From CAXTPV01 sp964249405 (GTDB taxonomy: Bacteria > Pseudomonadota > Alphaproteobacteria > Acetobacterales > Acetobacteraceae), in assembly GCA_964249405.1 (NCBI GenBank), contig CAXUBX010000003.1, forward strand, positions 1 through 64,000: 64,000 nucleotides of DNA, given 5' to 3'. Of the stretch, positions 6,694-15,700 are shown piece by piece (position 1 is the first letter of the stretch; the number at the start of each line of letters is the position of its first letter). Under the pieces are notes generated by a model that ran no database searches, was not told where the DNA came from, and saw only the letters and a list, made by a program, of their open reading frames with translations. Both the position numbers and the translations under genes were made by a program.

Positions 6694-8447
6694 GCCCCGG
6701 CCTCCGCGAGCGCGTCGCGCGTTCCCGGCCGGGTGCCGAGCGCGATCCGTCGGCCGGCGAAGGCATGAGCAGCCGCCGAGTGGCTCGCGAGAAGCACGGT
6801 GCGGCCGAGCGCGAGGCGGCGAAGGCTGTCCAGCAGCTCGCCTTCGGTCGCCGGGTCGAGATGGCTGGTCGGTTCGTCGAGCAGCAGCAGCGGCGCATTC
6901 TTGAGAAAGGCGCGAGCGACCGCGACGCGCTGGGCCTGGCCGCCGGAGAGCCCGTGGCCCCCTTCGCCGATCCTGGTTTCAAGACCGGCGGGAAGCTGCT
7001 CGACCAGCGTGTCGAGGCGGGACGCCCGGACGGCTTCGGCGAACTCCGCATCCGTCGCGTCGGGCCGGCCGAAGCGGATGTTCTCGCCGAGCGTGCCTGC
7101 GAACAGCACCGGACGCTGGCCGATCCAGCTGGTCAGGCGCGACAGGGCTTGCGGCACGATCGTCGCGATCGGCGCCCCGTTCACGGTGACCCGGCCGGAT
7201 TGCGGCGCGGCGAAGCCCAGCAGGATCTCGAGCACCGTCGACTTGCCGGAGCCCGAGGGTCCGACCAGCAGCACCGTCTCGCCGGCCGGCACCCGGAACG
7301 ACAGCCCGTCGAGCACGGGCGGCCGTTCGGCCGACCAGCCGAAGCGGACATCCTCGAAGGCCACGGTGACGCCGCGGGTTTCCACGGTGCGGATCGATGA
7401 CGCGCCCGCCTCGGCCGACGCGACACCCGGCACCTCGGGAAGCGCCGAGAGCGCCTCCGCGGCACCCGTGAGGCGATGCTTGTCCTGATAGGCGAGGGCG
7501 AAGGCACGGAGCGGCGCGAAGAACTCGGGCACCGCGATCAGGGCGAACAGGGCGCGCGCCGCGCGCATCGGTGACGGGTGGTCGAGCAGGACGTGCCGGT
7601 CGAGCACGGCGATGGCGACGATCGAGGCGACGAGGGCGAGGTCGAGCGCGGTGGCCGAGAGGAAGGCGACACGCAGGATCCGCATCGTCCGGGCGCGGAG
7701 CTCGTCCGCGGCGCCGGCGAGCGCACGTGCTTCCGCGTCCTCGGCGCCGGACAGCACGAGTGTCCCGATCCCGCGCATCCGGTCGAGGAAGCGACCCTGG
7801 AGCCGGGTGAGTGCCGTGAACTGACGCCGGGACGCCTGGGCGGCGCCGATCCCGAACACCGCCTGCAGGATCGGCACCGAGAGGCCGCCGATCGCGAGGA
7901 CGAGGGCGGCCCGCCAGTCGAGCGTGAGCACCACCAGCAGCACGAGGAGCGGACCCAGGCTGGCGAGGGTCGCGGCGGGGAGCCAGCGCGAGAAGAAGGG
8001 ATCAAGCCCCTCGATCCCGTCGACGAGCAGTGCGACCAGTTCGCCGGTGCCGCGGCCGCGTGCCAGGGCCGGGCCGCCGGCGAGCAGACGTCCGAGACCC
8101 TCGTTGCGGAGGCGTCGTCGCGCGTTCGCCCCCAGTGCTGCGGCCCGGTTCGCGGCCGCGAACTGCACGAAGGCCCGAAGCAGCGACGCCACGGTGAAGC
8201 CGAACAACGGCAGCCAGGGATGCCGGAGCGTCGTGCTCGGTGACACGCCGCCGATCCCGGCCACGACGGTGCCGAGCACCAGCGCGATGCACCATCCCTG
8301 AAGCAGGGCGAGCCCGATGGAGACGAGGCCGAAGCCGATCAGCGACCGGCTGGCGCGGCGTCCGATCCGGGACTGGGTCCTTGTCCAGGCCAGCGTGGCG
8401 CCGGCCTCCCCCGTGGCATCTCGCCTCGATCGCTTCATGACGCTCAT
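6690..8447 (-). CDS. cydD: thiol reductant ABC exporter subunit CydD
   Basis: This half-transporter of about 585 residues partners with CydC. The transmembrane part starts at about residue 35 (SLIGFGLVSIGLALLQGW). The ATPase has Walker A VGPSGSGKSTV, signature LSGGQAQRVAVARAF and Walker B LLLLDEPTSHLD. The open frame extends far upstream, but that part is antisense-like composition overlapping the kinase gene. The ATG at 8447 (MSVMKRSRRD) is chosen, and 8438 is an equally possible start because neither has a clear ribosome binding site. The gene lies 55 nt downstream of the stress kinase gene on the same strand, so read-through from the stress operon is possible. Confidence 0.9.
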   Translation of the reverse strand: MSVMKRSRRDATGEAGATLAWTRTQSRIGRRASRSLIGFGLVSIGLALLQGWCIALVLGTVVAGIGGVSPSTTLRHPWLPLFGFTVASLLRAFVQFAAANRAAALGANARRRLRNEGLGRLLAGGPALARGRGTGELVALLVDGIEGLDPFFSRWLPAATLASLGPLLVLLVVLTLDWRAALVLAIGGLSVPILQAVFGIGAAQASRRQFTALTRLQGRFLDRMRGIGTLVLSGAEDAEARALAGAADELRARTMRILRVAFLSATALDLALVASIVAIAVLDRHVLLDHPSPMRAARALFALIAVPEFFAPLRAFALAYQDKHRLTGAAEALSALPEVPGVASAEAGASSIRTVETRGVTVAFEDVRFGWSAERPPVLDGLSFRVPAGETVLLVGPSGSGKSTVLEILLGFAAPQSGRVTVNGAPIATIVPQALSRLTSWIGQRPVLFAGTLGENIRFGRPDATDAEFAEAVRASRLDTLVEQLPAGLETRIGEGGHGLSGGQAQRVAVARAFLKNAPLLLLDEPTSHLDPATEGELLDSLRRLALGRTVLLASHSAAAHAFAGRRIALGTRPGTRDALAEAGA

Positions 8448-8502
8448 GATGTGTCGAGCGGGGCAGATTGGTCGAGATGGTCGGGGCCAAATGGAGGAGG
8501 CT

Positions 8503-10251
8503 TCATGCGGCGGCCGGCGCGGCGCCCGGGTCACGGCGCCGCTCCCCGGCATTAATCTTGAGAACGATGTCGTAACGGGTTCCGTGGTCCTCGGTGACGG
8601 TGAGCGTCGCGCCCAGCTGGCGGGCGAAGCCGCGGATGAGCTGGATGCCGAGCCCGTCCCGGATGCCGGTCTCGGTGTCCGCCCGGCCCGCGGGAATCCC
8701 GACACCGTCGTCCTCGATCGCGAGCTCGATCGTCGACGCCGCACCCCGCGTCAGGCGGACCGAGATGTGACCCGACCGGCCGCCGGGGAACGCGTATTTC
8801 ACCGCGTTGCTGACCGCCTCGGTGACGATCAGGGCTAGGGGCACGGCCTGGTCGCTCGACATGTCGAGCTCGGGCGCCTCCACCTCGAGTCGGATCCGCG
8901 TTCCTTCCCGTTCCCCCATCGCCTGGAACAGCTGTCCGCAGAGCTCGAGCAGGAAGGGACGCATGGCGATCGTGTGGAGACCTCCCTCCGAGTAGAGGTG
9001 GCGGTGCAGCGTCGCGAGGGCGCGAACACGGTCGCGCGCCGCGCCGAACTCCGCTTTCGCCTCGGGTGCCCGGATGCGGCTCGCCTGGAGATTGAGGAGC
9101 GAGGCGACGATCTGGAGGTTGTTCTTCACGCGGTGATGGATCTCCTTGATCAGGAGTTCCTGCTCCGCCGCCGCACGCTCGAGGGCCTGCTCCCGCTGGC
9201 CGATCGCCTCCACCGCGTGGACGAACACCGAGGCGAGCGCCAGGAGCTCGCTCGGCATGAACCGCATGCCGGCGCTGTCGAACGTCCCCCGCTCGCGCCA
9301 GCGATCGACCCGGCGCGTCAGCGCCGCGACCGGTGCCGAGACGGTGACGTGCGCGCCGATGACCACGACCACGAGGCCGAGGGTCAGCAGGGCGGCGATC
9401 GCGAGGACGCGTCGGAACAGCAGGAGAGCCGCGCGTTGTTCCTCGTCGGTGGCGCGGTCGCCGGCGATCACGACCGATCCGTCGGGCAGGTGGCCGGCCG
9501 CGAAGGCGTGCATGCGGCCGGCGGCATCGGTCGCGAACACCGGACGATCGCCGGCCGCGAGGCGACGCAGCACCGCCCGGTCGGGCCGGGCGGCCCCGGG
9601 AACGCCCGCGAGCAGATCGGCGCTCCCATTCCGCAACAGCCAGATCCCGCCGTCGTTCTCGTGATCGCGGCCACCGGATGGCGGCGTCCGAGCGATCGCG
9701 ATCAGCGCGTCGATGATCACCGCCCCGCGCGCGCCGACCGCCGGACCGACGACCCGGAGCGGCATGAAGGCCCGTTCCGGACCCGCGCGCTGGATGCGTC
9801 CGAGCAAGCCGCCATCCGCCCACGCCGCGGCGACGCTTGCCATCGGGGCCGGCGTCGAGGCTCCGGAGGCGCAGACCAGCGGTTCGCCTGGCGTCCCCGC
9901 CCTGACCGCCAGCCCGAGGAGACGGTCGGGACTGAGCCTGAGCGCAAGGGATGCGAGCATCGGGCAGGTCGCGGGCGCGGCGATCCCCGGCATCCGCGCC
10001 AGGGCGATCAGCGTGCCCGTGGCTTCCCCGACTGCTTCCTGTTGATCGGCGATGAAACGGAGGAGCGCCGCCTCCGAGCGCTGCGCCCCTCGAACGTTCA
10101 CCGCCTGGTAATTTCCCCAGGCGAGCGTCGAGGCGATTGCGCCAAGCGGTATGACGGCCAGAAGAATGACCACGATCAGACGCGCTCGGATGGTTCGCGG
10201 AAACCACCGGGCCGTCGACTGAGTGAACGAGCCTTCCGTGGCCGACGACAT
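8503..10251 (-). CDS. HisKA_2-type sensor histidine kinase (likely general stress response kinase)
   Basis: This 582-residue membrane kinase has a first membrane helix at about 27-48, a periplasmic or extracytoplasmic sensor region to about residue 290, a second helix (VLAIAALLTLGLVVVVIGAHV), a HAMP-like linker, then HisKA_2 and HATPase domains. The phosphoacceptor region is KEIHHRVKNNLQIVASLLNL with the histidines at about 372-373; N box TEAVSNAVKYAF and G box EDDGVGI follow. Kinases of this family phosphorylate PhyR in alphaproteobacteria. It begins 18 nt after the nepR stop, in the stress locus, which supports that role. The ATG at 10251 is preferred; a TTG at 10257 has a slightly better-placed GAGG. 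The sensor ligand is unknown. Confidence 0.9.
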   Translation of the reverse strand: MSSATEGSFTQSTARWFPRTIRARLIVVILLAVIPLGAIASTLAWGNYQAVNVRGAQRSEAALLRFIADQQEAVGEATGTLIALARMPGIAAPATCPMLASLALRLSPDRLLGLAVRAGTPGEPLVCASGASTPAPMASVAAAWADGGLLGRIQRAGPERAFMPLRVVGPAVGARGAVIIDALIAIARTPPSGGRDHENDGGIWLLRNGSADLLAGVPGAARPDRAVLRRLAAGDRPVFATDAAGRMHAFAAGHLPDGSVVIAGDRATDEEQRAALLLFRRVLAIAALLTLGLVVVVIGAHVTVSAPVAALTRRVDRWRERGTFDSAGMRFMPSELLALASVFVHAVEAIGQREQALERAAAEQELLIKEIHHRVKNNLQIVASLLNLQASRIRAPEAKAEFGAARDRVRALATLHRHLYSEGGLHTIAMRPFLLELCGQLFQAMGEREGTRIRLEVEAPELDMSSDQAVPLALIVTEAVSNAVKYAFPGGRSGHISVRLTRGAASTIELAIEDDGVGIPAGRADTETGIRDGLGIQLIRGFARQLGATLTVTEDHGTRYDIVLKINAGERRRDPGAAPAAA

Positions 10252-10269
10252 TGCCAAGTTGCCTCGCCG

Positions 10270-10473
10270 CTAGTCCGGCTCGTCAACTGGCGACGGCGTC
10301 TGGCGCCCTCGATCCTCCTCGATCAGGCGAAGGATGTCGTCCGGGATCGGCTCGTTCGCGACCTCATCGAAAAGTTTATGCAGGCCACGCTGCAACCAGA
10401 GATCGAATGCCTCGCCGGGCTGGCGGGACCTGCCCCGCCCTCCGGTTCCCGAGTTGTCTTTTGCTGTCACCAT
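10270..10473 (-). CDS. nepR: NepR family anti-sigma factor
   Basis: This 67-residue protein carries the NepR core at about residues 23-50: a W-L-Q-R-G-L-H-K-L-F-D helix, the E-P-I-P-D turn and the D-I-L-R-L-I-E helix. NepR binds and silences EcfG sigma factors; phosphorylated PhyR takes NepR away by mimicking sigma. The N-terminal tail (T-G-G-R-G-R) and Pro-rich C-tail are disordered, as usual. The start is ATG at 10473; GTG at the second codon is possible. It lies downstream of two EcfG-like sigma genes and just upstream of the kinase. That order is unlike the more common nepR-ecfG arrangement. A perfect palindrome (10481-10497) sits 8 nt before the start. Confidence 0.9.
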   Translation of the reverse strand: MVTAKDNSGTGGRGRSRQPGEAFDLWLQRGLHKLFDEVANEPIPDDILRLIEEDRGRQTPSPVDEPD

Positions 10474-10480
10474 CCCGACA

Positions 10481-10497
10481 CGATCAAGGCTTGATCG
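10481..10497. repeat. perfect 17-bp palindrome upstream of nepR
   Basis: CGATCAAG-G-CTTGATCG is an 8-bp inverted repeat around one base, located 8-24 nt before the nepR ATG. It could be an operator or a small RNA hairpin limiting nepR translation. No known regulator site was recognised. Confidence 0.5.
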
Positions 10498-10554
10498 CCC
10501 CGAAGACGAGCGGCGGTGTCAGCGCGCCTCGTCGGTCGGGACCATCGGTAGTTC

Positions 10555-11142
10555 TCAGGCGGAAACGACGCGACCGGCTTCCTCGGACACCCTGCCTTCG
10601 CTCCGGCGGCGCGACGAGGCCCCGGTGATCGCAGGCTTCTCGCCCATCAGCCATGCCTCGAGCTGGCGACGGGCCCGGAAGACCCGGCTCTTCGCGGTGC
10701 CGACCGCGCAACCGGTCGCCTCCGCCAGCGCCTCGTAGCTCATGCCGTGCACCACCACCATCACCAGCGCCTCGCGCTGATCGACCGGTAACCGCGTCAT
10801 CGCCTTGCCGAGATCCTTGAGCGCCAGCCGGTCCTCGTGGGGCGCGTCGCTCGCGAACGTCGACGCCGGCACGTCGTCGATGTCGGTGGTGTCGCGACGC
10901 TTGCGCAGGTTGGAGATGAAGCGGTTGCGGAGGATGCGATGCATCCAGGCGGAGAAGTTCGTTCCGGGGATGAACGAAGACTGGGCCGACAGGGCGTTGC
11001 AGACCGCATCCTGCACCAGATCCTCCGCCGAGGCCCGGTTCCTGGTCAGCGCCAAGGCCTGGACCCGCAGCTTCGGGAGGATCGCGGTCACCTGATCGTG
11101 GAAGGTCGGACCGCTCGTGGCCGGATTGCTCGTCGTGCTCAT
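10555..11142 (-). CDS. EcfG-like (ECF15-type) sigma factor, copy B
   Basis: This 195-residue sigma factor of the EcfG group directs core RNA polymerase to stress promoters. Region 2 is seen in ASAEDLVQDAVCNAL and GTNFSAWMHRILRNRFIS; region 4 in LPVDQREALVMVVVHGMSYEALAEATG followed by the helix-turn-helix GCAVGTAKSRVFRARRQL, given here as two motifs. An N-terminal tail of about 15 residues and a basic C-terminal tail of about 30 residues are extra. The ATG at 11142 has GGGAGC 7 nt upstream; a TTG at 11175 is rejected. It is one of two paralogues here, 92 nt downstream of copy A, and 81 nt upstream of nepR. Which copy NepR binds cannot be told. Confidence 0.9.
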   Translation of the reverse strand: MSTTSNPATSGPTFHDQVTAILPKLRVQALALTRNRASAEDLVQDAVCNALSAQSSFIPGTNFSAWMHRILRNRFISNLRKRRDTTDIDDVPASTFASDAPHEDRLALKDLGKAMTRLPVDQREALVMVVVHGMSYEALAEATGCAVGTAKSRVFRARRQLEAWLMGEKPAITGASSRRRSEGRVSEEAGRVVSA

Positions 11143-11170
11143 TTTCGCTCCCGAAGCGGATTTTCGCTCC
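11141..11170. repeat. 11-bp direct repeat over the ribosome binding site of sigma copy B
   Basis: ATTTTCGCTCC occurs at 11141-11151 and again at 11160-11170. On the minus strand this duplicates the GGAGCGAAAAT ribosome-binding/start segment; only the inner copy continues into ATG. It may be a local duplication or a repeated regulatory site. Confidence 0.4.
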
Positions 11171-11234
11171 AACAATGAAGGCCGTATGTCGGGCGTTGCG
11201 TCGTGGTCTTCACGAAAAAGAGAGGGCGGGAGGG

Positions 11235-11765
11235 TCAGACGCCCGGGGCGTCGGCCGCGCGGGACAGCCGGGCCAACGCCGACCTGGCGCGCGAAACCCG
11301 CGCCTTCATCGTACCCACGGGCACGCCACAGATCGCGGCCGCCGCCTCGTGGCTCATCTCCTGGGCGCCGACCAGGACCAGCGCCTCGCGGAGCAGCGGC
11401 GGCAGCGTGAACAGAAGTCGCTGCAGATCGGTGAGCTCGGCGCGGCGCATCTGCTGCGGGGCTTCCGGCGGCTCGGCGGGAGGCTGGACGTCGAGGAGAC
11501 GGGCTTCCCGCCGACGCCGTCGCGCCTGCTCATAGAAGGCATTTCGCTGGATCGTGAACACCCAGGCCTTCAGGTTGGTCCCCGGGCGGAATTGACCAAG
11601 TGCCGCGAGCGCCCTTACGACCGTGTCCTGCACGAGATCGTCGGCCGCAACCGGGTCGCGCGCCAGGAATCGGGCGAAGGCGCGCAGGTCGGGCAGCAGG
11701 ATGGTCAGCTGGCGTCGGAGATCGGCGCTGTCAGGTTCCGTGACGATGCCGCTCATCGTCGCCAT
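11235..11765 (-). CDS. EcfG-like (ECF15-type) sigma factor, copy A
   Basis: This 176-residue EcfG-group sigma factor has region 2 motifs DPVAADDLVQDTVVRALAAL and GTNLKAWVFTIQRNAFYEQA, and region 4 motifs LPPLLREALVLVGAQEMSHE and CGVPVGTMKARVSRARSAL. It resembles the classical EcfG family closely and is the first gene of the minus-strand stress cluster, divergent from phyR. Starts at 11765 (MATMSG) and 11756 (MSG) are both possible; neither has a strong ribosome binding site. The much longer open frame continuing upstream is antisense to phyR and is rejected. Expected partner: NepR and, through it, PhyR. Copies A and B differ strongly in sequence, so this is an old duplication or a separate acquisition rather than a recent one. 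Confidence 0.92.
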   Translation of the reverse strand: MATMSGIVTEPDSADLRRQLTILLPDLRAFARFLARDPVAADDLVQDTVVRALAALGQFRPGTNLKAWVFTIQRNAFYEQARRRRREARLLDVQPPAEPPEAPQQMRRAELTDLQRLLFTLPPLLREALVLVGAQEMSHEAAAAICGVPVGTMKARVSRARSALARLSRAADAPGV

Positions 11766-11867
11766 GATCCACGGCGCGACGTAGGCGAGCTCGGCGGCCC
11801 AAGCGAGCTCAACGGGAACGGCGCTCCGCCTCGCGAGGGGACGATGGAGCCGGAGGACGGTTCGAAG

Positions 11868-12611
11868 ATGATGGACTCCTGGCGCAACGAACTGATCAGG
11901 GCGCTCCCCTATGCACGGCGATATGCGCGCGCCCTGACCGGAAGCCAACCGCGCGGCGATCTCCTGGTTGCGGACGCGCTGCGTGAGATGCTGTCGGAGC
12001 CGCGGGAGAGCGGTGGCGCCGACGATGCGCGCCGGACGCTCTACGCCTCCGTGACCCGCCGTTTCGACGGGAACGCCGGCCAGACCCCGTCGGGCCTCAC
12101 GCATCGGCAACGCCAGCTTCTTCTGCTGACCACGCTCGAGGACTGCACGGTCGCGCAGGCCGCGGCGGCGATCGGCATGGGGCTGGAGGACGCCGAGACG
12201 GCCCTCGCCTCGGCCCGCGAACAGCTTCGGACCGCGGCCTCGGCCGATGTCCTGATCATCGAGGACGAGCCGATCATCGCGATGGACATCGAGGAGCTGG
12301 TGCAGAATTGCGGCCACCGCGTGGTCGGCGTCGCCGCGACCGAAGCCGACGCGGTGCGGATCGCCGCCGAGCAGCGGCCCGGCCTCATCCTCGCCGACAT
12401 CAATCTCGGGGCCGGAGGGGACGGTGCGCACGCGATCAGCCGGATCATGCGGCATCACCAGGCGCCGGTGATCTTCGTCACCGCCTATCCGGAGCGCCTG
12501 CTCACGGGCGAGGCGCTCGAGCCTGCCTTCGTCATCACCAAGCCCTTCGAGCCGCTCACCCTCGCGATCGCGACCTACCAGGCGGTCACGGGCGGCGTGT
12601 CGATCGCCTGA
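11868..12611 (+). CDS. phyR: general stress response regulator PhyR
   Basis: This 247-residue protein has the hybrid PhyR layout: an N-terminal sigma-like domain (residues about 1-120, with ALPYARRYARALTGSQ and the region-4-like LTHRQRQLLLLTTLEDCTVA) and a C-terminal receiver. The phosphoacceptor is Asp177 in LILADINLG, the acidic pocket is in IIEDEP, and Lys225 is in ITKPF. When phosphorylated, the sigma-like domain binds NepR and frees EcfG. The ATG pair at 11868/11871 follows GGAGG (11852-11856); ATG 11844 in frame is an alternative that would add eight residues. It is divergent from sigma copy A across about 100 nt and is followed by the glgE operon 104 nt later on the same strand. Confidence 0.95.
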   Translation: MMDSWRNELIRALPYARRYARALTGSQPRGDLLVADALREMLSEPRESGGADDARRTLYASVTRRFDGNAGQTPSGLTHRQRQLLLLTTLEDCTVAQAAAAIGMGLEDAETALASAREQLRTAASADVLIIEDEPIIAMDIEELVQNCGHRVVGVAATEADAVRIAAEQRPGLILADINLGAGGDGAHAISRIMRHHQAPVIFVTAYPERLLTGEALEPAFVITKPFEPLTLAIATYQAVTGGVSIA

Positions 12612-12628
12612 GCGGCCGACCGTCGTCC

Positions 12629-12661
12629 GGGCCGGGGCGGCAACCGGCGAAGCCGGCCCGA
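12629..12661 (+). terminator. GC-rich hairpin after phyR
   Basis: CGGGCCGG (12629-12636) pairs with CCGGCCCG (12654-12661) around 17 nt, which itself can fold as CCGGC-GAA-GCCGG with the 3' arm. It begins 17 nt after the phyR stop and lies 54 nt before glgE. There is no T-tract. It may attenuate read-through from phyR into glgE. Confidence 0.35.
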
Positions 12662-12715
12662 CGTTCGGCGACCACCAACCCGACGGCGGAGCCCGAACAG
12701 GGCGGAAGGGAACAG

Positions 12716-15700
12716 ATGGATACGCTCCAGGCCACCCGGACGCGGACCGGCCACTCGAGCCATCGGCCATTCCGGTTGCGGGAGGTCGGCGCGACGGCGG
12801 GCGGCGGGTCGGCGAAGCTGCGGGCGGCCCTCGAGCAGAGCGTCTCGCTCGGGTTCGACGGCGTGCTCCTGCCACCCGTGTTCCATACCGAGAACGGACT
12901 GCTCGCCGACCTGTCGCGTTGCGGCTCCTGCTACGGGCTGGGTTCGATCGCCGAAGGGCTGGCGACGATCGCCGAGGCGCGGCGCGGCATCGAATGCGCG
13001 CTGGTGGTCGACCTGCCGACGGACGGGCTGGCCGCAAATTCGCCTTTGCACCGCGCGCATCGCGACATCGTCGCCGATCCCGATCCGCGCGGCCTCCTCG
13101 ACCCGCGTCGGACGCTCGATCTCGGCCGGGCGCCGGTCGTCGCCGGCGAGCGGGCCGTCTCCGGCCTCGCCGATCTCGTCGCCTCGCTGACCCGGACGCT
13201 CGGCAGCGGTGGCATCGACGGCATACGGCTTCGTCGGCTGTCCGGTCTCGGTGGAGGCGCCGTCGCCGCGATCGCGCGCGCGATCCGGCGCGAGCGTCCG
13301 GACACGCTGGTCATCGGCGATACCGCGGGCATGCCATGGCCCGAACTCGACGCGATCGAGCCTGGACTGCTCGACCATGTCGTCGCCTCCAGCGCCTGGT
13401 GGAACTGGTCCGACGACTGGTTCTTCTCCGAACTCGATCACCTCCGGCGCGTGGCCTCGGTGCTGGTTCCGGCGATCAGCCTCGCGCGGTCCGGCGACGG
13501 CCAGATGCCGCAGCGCTTCGCCCGCGATCTCGGCCTCGCGGCATCGCTCGGCGGCGGGTGGATCCTGCCCGAGGCGGTCGCCATCTCGGACGCGACGGAA
13601 CCGCTGCTTCGCTCGATGAACGCGCTGTTCGGCGGCGAGGCCGCCTCGGCACTCGCGTCCGGGGCGGGCATCGTGCACCTGAACGATGTCCAGGGCCCGG
13701 TGCTCGCGACGCTTCGCACGCCCTCGGCGGATGCCAGACACGCGCCCGAGGCGTTCCTCGCCCTGCTCAACCGGAACGTTTCGGCAGCCGCGTCGATCGA
13801 TCCGTCGGCCGTGCTTCCCGCGGTCGGCGGATTGTTCGACCGCTTCGAAGCCGTGCTGCCTCGGGATGGCGAGGCCCTGGTCGCCGGCCGCGTCGTCACG
13901 CTCGCACCCGGTGCCTTCCGCCTCTATCGGGCGCAGGCGCTCGCGAGCCCGCCGCGCCCCGTCCTCGATGCCGCGGCGGCGCGAGAGGTGGCCGAGAAGG
14001 CGCCGCGGCTGGCGATCGAGAACCCGGCCCCCGCGGTGGACGGCGGCCGGTTTCCGGTCAAGCGTCGGGCCGGTGAGGTCGTCTCGGTCGAGATCGACCT
14101 GATCGGCGACGGCCACGACAAGCTGGCCGCGGCCGTGCAGTGGCGGCATGTCGATGCCGCGACCTGGTCGGAATCGGCGCTGACCCCGCTCGGCAACGAT
14201 CGCTGGCGCGGTGCCTTTCCCCTCGAGACGGTGGGCCTCCATCACTACCGCGTCGTCGCCTGGCGTGACGCGTTCGCGACCTTCCGGGACGAACTTGCCA
14301 AGAAGCACAACGCCGGCGTGCCGGTCGCGCTCGAACTCCGCGAGGGCACCGAGCTGGTGGAGCGCGTGCTCGGCGCCCGGACGGCCGGCCCGGGGGCTCG
14401 CCAGGTGCTGGACGCGCTGCGAAGCGCCGCCGACCAGGACGCCACCCGGCTGGTCCTTCTTTCGGCGGAGACGGACGAGGCGATGCGACGCGCCGACCCG
14501 CGTCCGCACCTCGTGTCGACGGCGCCGATCCCGGTCGACGCCGAGCGGACGGGCGCCGGCTTCGCCTCATGGTACGAGGTGTTCCCGCGCTCGCTCTCGG
14601 ACGACGCAGGCCGGCACGGCACCTTCCGGGACGTCGAACGTCACCTTCCGCGCATCAGCGCGATGGGCTTCGACGTCCTCTATTTCCCGCCCATCCATCC
14701 GATCGGGACGACGAACCGGAAGGGTCCCAACAACACGCTGGCGCCGAAGGAGGGGGATCCCGGATCACCGTACGCGATCGGATCGGCGGCGGGCGGCCAC
14801 GAGGCGCTCCACCCCGAACTCGGCTCGTTCGAGGATTTCGCCCATCTTCGCGAGACGGCGTCCGCGCACGGGCTGGAACTCGCGATCGACTTCGCGATCC
14901 AGTGCTCGCCCGATCACCCGTGGCTCCGCGACCATCCGGACTGGTTCATCTGGCGCCCGGACGGCACGATCCGCTACGCGGAAAATCCGCCGAAGAAGTA
15001 TCAGGACATCGTCAACGTCGACTTCTACGCGCCGGGTGCGGTGCCCGACCTGTGGATGGAGCTGGCGGGCGTGGTCCTGTTCTGGTGCGAGCAGGGGATC
15101 CGCCTGTTCCGGGTCGACAACCCGCACACCAAGGCTTTCCCGTTCTGGGAATGGATGATCGGCGAGGTCCGCCGCCGCTTTCCGGACGCCGTGTTCCTCG
15201 CGGAGGCGTTCACCCGGCCCAAGGTGATGTCGCGGCTGGCGAAGGTCGGCTTTTCGCAGTCCTACACCTACTTCACTTGGCGGAACGAGAAGGCCGAGAT
15301 CCGGGCCTATCTCGAGGAACTCGCGGACGGCCCGATGCGGGAGTATTTCCGCCCGCATTTCTTCGTCAACACGCCGGACATCAATCCCTTCTTCCTGCAG
15401 ACATCAGGCCGTCCCGGCTTCCTGATCCGCGCAGCCCTGGCCGCAACCCTGTCGGGACTCTGGGGCGTCTACAACGGCTTCGAACTATGCGAGGGCACGC
15501 CGCTCGGATCGGGAAAGGAGGAGTATCTCGACAGCGAGAAGTTCCAGCTCCGGAAGTGGGACTGGGACCGTCCTGGCAACATCGTGCCCGAAATCACCCG
15601 CCTCAATGCGATCCGGCGTGCGAACCCTGCCCTGCAGACGCATCTCGGCGTCACCTTTCTCAACGCGTCCTCCGATGCCGTTCTCTGGTATGAGAAGGCG

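Noticed and set aside
11815..11840. GGAAC at 11815-11819 upstream of phyR as an EcfG promoter
   Set aside because: No CGTT-like -10 occurs 16-18 nt downstream; the sequence there is AGGG/GGGG. Only a half-site is present.
11766..13037. Extension of sigma copy A to a 600-codon gene
   Set aside because: The upstream part lies antisense to phyR; the sigma fold begins at about 11756-11765.
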